64,000 nucleotides of DNA from Hyphomicrobiaceae bacterium. GTDB lineage: Bacteria; Pseudomonadota; Alphaproteobacteria; Rhizobiales; Devosiaceae. Made by a program: the position numbers and the translations under genes. Shown here one piece after another: positions 60,910 to 64,000 of this stretch. The first letter of the stretch is position 1, and each line of letters begins with the position of its first letter. The stretch is from contig JACKJF010000004.1 in NCBI GenBank assembly GCA_020638095.1, positions 186,001-250,000 of the forward strand, in the 5' to 3' direction. The notes under the pieces are model-generated. The model worked only from the letters and a program-made list of their open reading frames with translations, made no database searches and was not told the origin of the DNA.

Positions 60910-61641
60910 ATGAACAAGCCGGCGGCCAAAGAACCCTCGATGGACGAGATTCTCTCGTCCATACGCCAGATCATCGCCGACGAAGACATGCGCGGCCAGT
61001 CAGTTGCGGCCTCGGCGGCGGACTCCATGCCGGCCGAAATGGCCTCCGATGACGAGACCGAAGACGAACCCCTGACACTCTCGACCGACCAGATGCTGAC
61101 CGGCAATCTGGACGATGATGACGACGATGAGCCGCTGACGCTGAGCGAACCTGCGCCAGCCATGCCCGTCGCGCCGCCCGAACCGGTCGCACCATCGCAA
61201 GTCCTTCCGGAAACCGATATGCCGGCAATGGTCGTGGGCGATGATGTCACGTTCGAAGACGACGCTGCCGCGATTGAGCCTGAAAACGCCGAATTGGAGC
61301 CGCATTTCGGGCCGGAATCAGAGGTGGAGGATGCGCCAGCCTTCGCCAGCAGCGTCGAATTCGAGGCCGAGGAAATCCCCATTGCCGCCTCGGCTATGCC
61401 CGATCCCGGCCTCAGCGCCAGCCTCGCCGAAGAACTTCTTGCACCCGCCACCAACGCCGCCGTCAGGTCAACCATGTCCAAGCTTTCTCCCCGTTCGGTC
61501 GTGAATTCCGGCGTGACCCTCGATGACATGGTCCGCGAAATGATGCGGCCGATGATCAAGGCTTGGTTGGATGAAAACCTGCCATCGATGGTTGAGCGCC
61601 TCGTCGAGCGCGAGATTTCCCGCATTTCAAGGGGTGAGTGA
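60910..61641 (+). CDS. popZ: PopZ-like polar organising protein (DUF2497)
   Basis: A 243-residue protein of the PopZ/DUF2497 group, which forms polar assemblies in alphaproteobacteria. The N-terminal short helix is EPSMDEILSSIRQIIADED (residues 8-26). The middle is long, acidic and proline-rich and contains the repeat EPLTLS twice with Asp runs (DDDDDDEPLTLSE), as expected for the disordered linker. The C-terminal helices (TLDDMVREMMRPMIKAWLDENLPSMVERLVEREI) form the oligomerisation part. GAGTAAGGGGTC lies before ATG 60910. It precedes the tandem repeat and valS. Confidence 0.9.
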   Translation: MNKPAAKEPSMDEILSSIRQIIADEDMRGQSVAASAADSMPAEMASDDETEDEPLTLSTDQMLTGNLDDDDDDEPLTLSEPAPAMPVAPPEPVAPSQVLPETDMPAMVVGDDVTFEDDAAAIEPENAELEPHFGPESEVEDAPAFASSVEFEAEEIPIAASAMPDPGLSASLAEELLAPATNAAVRSTMSKLSPRSVVNSGVTLDDMVREMMRPMIKAWLDENLPSMVERLVEREISRISRGE

Positions 61642-61668
61642 GGCATCGGTCGGCGCGCAGCGCCGAAC

Positions 61669-62012
61669 TGATCGTCCGGTGGACGCTCAGTAGATGCCGA
61701 ACGCCCGAAGCCTTTGGCTGAGGGCCAGCCGGACCCAACGGGGCAAATCGGTCCAGTGGACCGGTTTGAGGTTCGAGCGCGCCGGGCGACGCCGCGAGGC
61801 GCAACAACGGTCGGGTGGACGATCAGCAGACGCGGAACGCCCGGGGCCTTTGGCTGAGGGCCAGCCGGTTCCGCAGGGGCAAATCGGTCCAGTGGACCGG
61901 TTTGAGGTTCGAGCGCGCCGGGCGACGCCGCGAGGCGCAACGACGGTCGGGTGGACGATCTGTAGATGCCGAACGCCCGGGGCCCGTGGCTGATGGCCCG
62001 CCGGATCGACTA
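61669..62012. repeat. 136-bp direct tandem repeat, about 2.5 copies
   Basis: A unit of 136 bp recurs in tandem. The marker GAACGCCCG is at 61699, 61835 and 61971, giving two full units and part of a third. Inner sections are nearly identical between copies 1 and 2, such as AAATCGGTCCAGTGGACCGG and GCCGGGCGACGCCGCGAGGC. Each unit contains a small palindrome CGGTCC-AGT-GGACCG and GGCC...GGGCC stretches. 136 is not a multiple of three, so no repeat protein can run through it. It fills the popZ-valS gap. Confidence 0.9.
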
Positions 62013-62103
62013 GGCACATCGATCTTTCGCCGGCGCAGAACCGGTCCAAATCGTCTGGGTGTTGACAGAACCCGGCCCTTGGGTTTTTGAAGAGCAGCTT
62101 TCG

Positions 62104-62128
62104 GCCCGCCTTTGGCGGGCTTGGTTTT
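62104..62128 (+). terminator. Hairpin in the valS leader
   Basis: GCCCGCC (62104-62110), loop TTT, GGCGGGC (62114-62120), then TTGGTTTT. It lies 13-37 bp before the valS ATG. It may end upstream transcription or act as an attenuator of valS; the T tract is broken by GG. Confidence 0.55.
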
Positions 62129-62140
62129 CCGGATGTTTCG

Positions 62141-64000
62141 ATGATCGACAAGACTTACCAGCCAGACAGCGTGGAAGCGCGGATTTACCGCGAGTGGGAC
62201 GAGGCGGGCGCCTTCAAGGCCGGTGCCGGCGCCAGGCCGGGCGCTGAGAGCTTTTCGATTGTCATTCCGCCTCCCAACGTTACCGGCTCGCTTCATATCG
62301 GGCACGCGCTCAACAACACGCTGCAGGACATAATGATCCGCTTCGAGCGCATGCGGGGCAAGGACGTGCTCTGGCAGCCCGGGCTCGACCATGCGGGCAT
62401 TGCCACACAGATGATCGTCGAACGCCAGATGGCCGCGCGTCAGGAACCGTCGCGCCGGGAAATCGGCCGCGAGAAGTTTCTCGAAAAGGTCTGGGAATGG
62501 AAGGCCGAGAGCGGCGGCATCATTCTCAATCAACTTCGTCGCCTCGGCGCGTCGTGCGACTGGTCGCGCGAGCGCTTCACCATGGACGAAGGCTTGAGCC
62601 GGGCCGTGCTCAAGGTTTTTGTCGGCCTCTACGAAAAAGGCCTCATCTACCGCGCCAAGCGCCTCGTGAATTGGCACCCCGGCCTGCAGACAGCGATTTC
62701 CGACCTCGAAGTCGAGAATATCGAGGTCGACGGCCACATGTGGCACTTCAAATATCCGCTCGAAGGCGGCGAGACCTATACCTATGTGGAAAGGGATGAA
62801 GACGGAAATGTCGTCTTTTCCGAAGAGCGGAACTACATTTCCATCGCCACGACCCGCCCTGAAACCATGCTCGGCGACGGGGCGGTTGCCGTGCATCCGT
62901 CCGACGAGCGCTATGCGCCGATCGTCGGCAAGCTCTGCGAAATTCCGGTCGGGCCGAAGGAACATCGACGCCTGATCCCGATCATCACCGACGAATATCC
63001 GGATCCCAATTTTGGTTCCGGCGCGGTCAAGATTACGGGCGCCCACGACTTCAACGACTATGAGGTCGCCAAGCGCGGCCACATCCCCATGTATTCGCTC
63101 ATGGATGTGTCCGGCCACATGCGCGACGACGGCGCGCCCTACGAGGTGCAGGCGCGTGTCGCCATGCGCATCGCCAATCGCGAGGAAGACTTCGACGAAA
63201 ACAAGATCGCCGCGATGAACATCGTTCCCGACGAATATCGCGGGCTCGACCGTTTTGAAGCGCGGAAGCGCATCGTCGCCGACATCGACGCCGAAGGCCT
63301 GATGATCATGGTCGAGGACAAGAAGATCATGCAGCCGCATGACGAAAAGTCCAAGGCCATCGTCATCGAACCGTTCCTGACCGACCAGTGGTTCGCCGAC
63401 GCGGAAACGCTCGCCAAGCCGGCGATCGCCTCTGTGCGCGAAGGCCGAACCAGGTTCGTGCCGGAAAGCTGGCAGAACACCTATTTCGCCTGGATGGAAA
63501 ACATCAAACCCTGGTGCATTTCCCGGCAACTGTGGTGGGGCCACCAGATCCCGGCCTGGTATGGCCCGGACGGCGAGGTCTTCGTCGCCCACGACGAGGC
63601 AGAAGCCCGCCAGAAAGCCGAAGCTCACTACGGAAAATCCGTCGATCTCGAACGTGATCCGGATGTGCTCGACACTTGGTTTTCCTCGGCGCTCTGGCCG
63701 TTCTCGACCCTGGGCTGGCCCGATGAAACCGACGAATTGAAGCGCTACTACCCAACCTCGGTTCTCGTGACCGGCTTCGACATCATCTTCTTCTGGGTCG
63801 CCCGCATGATGATGGCGGCACTTGAATTCATGCACGAGGAGCCGTTCCACACGGTCTACGTCCACGCCCTTGTCCGCGACGAGAAGGGCCAGAAGATGAG
63901 CAAGACCAAGGGCAACGTCATCGACCCGCTCAAGCTCATCGACGAATACGGGGCCGACGCCACGCGCTTCACATTGGCCGCGATGGCGGCGCAGGGGCGC
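62141..64000 (+). CDS. valS: Valine--tRNA ligase (5' part, cut by window end)
   Basis: Valyl-tRNA synthetase. The visible 620 residues run from ATG 62141 to the window edge, with the frame still open. Motifs: [19 protein letters not shown] (HIGH), DHAGIATQ, the CP1 editing domain ([23 protein letters not shown]), [16 protein letters not shown], and [12 protein letters not shown] (KMSKS) near residue 585. N-terminal [21 protein letters not shown] is typical. The SD is weak (GGATG). Upstream lie a hairpin and the 136-bp repeat. Confidence 0.97.
   Translation, partial: MIDKTYQPDSVEARIYREWDEAGAFKAGAGARPGAESFSIVIPPPNVTGSLHIGHALNNTLQDIMIRFERMRGKDVLWQPGLDHAGIATQMIVERQMAARQEPSRREIGREKFLEKVWEWKAESGGIILNQLRRLGASCDWSRERFTMDEGLSRAVLKVFVGLYEKGLIYRAKRLVNWHPGLQTAISDLEVENIEVDGHMWHFKYPLEGGETYTYVERDEDGNVVFSEERNYISIATTRPETMLGDGAVAVHPSDERYAPIVGKLCEIPVGPKEHRRLIPIITDEYPDPNFGSGAVKITGAHDFNDYEVAKRGHIPMYSLMDVSGHMRDDGAPYEVQARVAMRIANREEDFDENKIAAMNIVPDEYRGLDRFEARKRIVADIDAEGLMIMVEDKKIMQPHDEKSKAIVIEPFLTDQWFADAETLAKPAIASVREGRTRFVPESWQNTYFAWMENIKPWCISRQLWWGHQIPAWYGPDGEVFVAHDEAEARQKAEAHYGKSVDLERDPDVLDTWFSSALWPFSTLGWPDETDELKRYYPTSVLVTGFDIIFFWVARMMMAALEFMHEEPFHTVYVHALVRDEKGQKMSKTKGNVIDPLKLIDEYGADATRFTLAAMAAQGR

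Noticed and set aside
61669..62012. CRISPR array
   Set aside because: Units are 136 bp in direct tandem with no short repeat/spacer alternation, and no cas genes are near.
62012..62140. T-box riboswitch for valS
   Set aside because: No T-box motif or specifier-loop structure is visible, and such elements are rare in proteobacteria; only a simple hairpin is seen.
61823..63865. 680-codon minus-strand frame opposite valS and the repeat
   Set aside because: It is antisense to valS, whose motifs are certain; its end runs through the repeat with no protein signature.

Overview
The window is one piece of an alphaproteobacterial chromosome of the order Hyphomicrobiales. The closest fit seems to be Devosiaceae (Devosia/Pelagibacterium type), but that is inference from gene content and order: plsX-fabH-ihfA-merR, a ubiquinol-cytochrome c chaperone next to bamE, DUF2842, an NDUFS4-like complex I accessory subunit, aapJQMP, a PopZ/DUF2497 protein and CsgH. 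The DNA is GC-rich throughout. I see no insertion sequence, integrase, prophage or CRISPR array.

Layout. 1-4.8 kb: bamE, a respiratory chaperone, DUF177, plsX, fabH, ihfA and a MerR regulator. 4.9-5.07 kb: a very small transcription unit with an exceptionally strong Shine-Dalgarno (SD), a 24-codon ORF, a perfect downstream anti-SD copy and a terminator. 5.1-6.9 kb: an RTX-type secreted protein, followed by tRNA-Pro. 7.2-15.2 kb: a polysaccharide locus (polymerase/ligase, initiating phosphoglycosyl transferase, GT4, short Wza, Wzc-like co-polymerase with a degenerate kinase domain, NodB deacetylase) whose content resembles holdfast/unipolar polysaccharide loci. 15.2-26.2 kb: housekeeping genes (DUF2842, heme A synthase, rplM-rpsI, agmatinase, aminotransferase, hom, glpX, recJ). 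Two proteins there have odd architecture: a LuxR-HTH/alpha-beta hydrolase fusion without the usual catalytic triad, and a homoserine dehydrogenase with an N-terminal HTH-like extension. 26.2-29.7 kb: three tRNAs, an M15 peptidase, glyoxalase I, a double cold-shock protein, DUF192 and a ceramidase-like membrane protein.

29.7-40 kb: a LacI-controlled catabolic operon with a CUT1 sugar ABC transporter and two isomerase + Gfo/Idh/MocA dehydrogenase pairs. It is best read as import of a glycoside followed by oxidative (3-keto) degradation, in the style of the E. coli ycj genes; the substrate is unknown. 40-42.4 kb: a GFA protein, DUF4386, and a sulfide:quinone reductase-like flavoprotein under a promoter that contains a palindrome. 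42.5-44.1 kb: two small curlin-repeat proteins flanking CsgH, without the curli secretion channel. 44.3-46.8 kb: NDUFS4-like subunit, tRNA-Pro, PAP2 phosphatase and metC. 47.1-52.9 kb: aapJQMP plus a second, diverged AapJ. 52.9-57.9 kb: sulfur assimilation (sseA, cysK, cysD, cysNC). 58-64 kb: tRNA-Asn, mobA, tRNA-Cys, a TolC-family protein, PopZ, a 136-bp tandem repeat, and valS running off the right edge.

Two themes link loci. Sulfur amino acid metabolism is spread over the right half (SQR-like enzyme, metC, sseA, cysK, cysDNC). Surface attachment is suggested by the polysaccharide locus, the curlin/CsgH genes and the RTX protein, and the CtrA-type motif TTAACCAT occurs in the divergent promoter region of the polysaccharide locus and upstream of tolC. 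All functions are read from sequence motifs and gene order without database searches.
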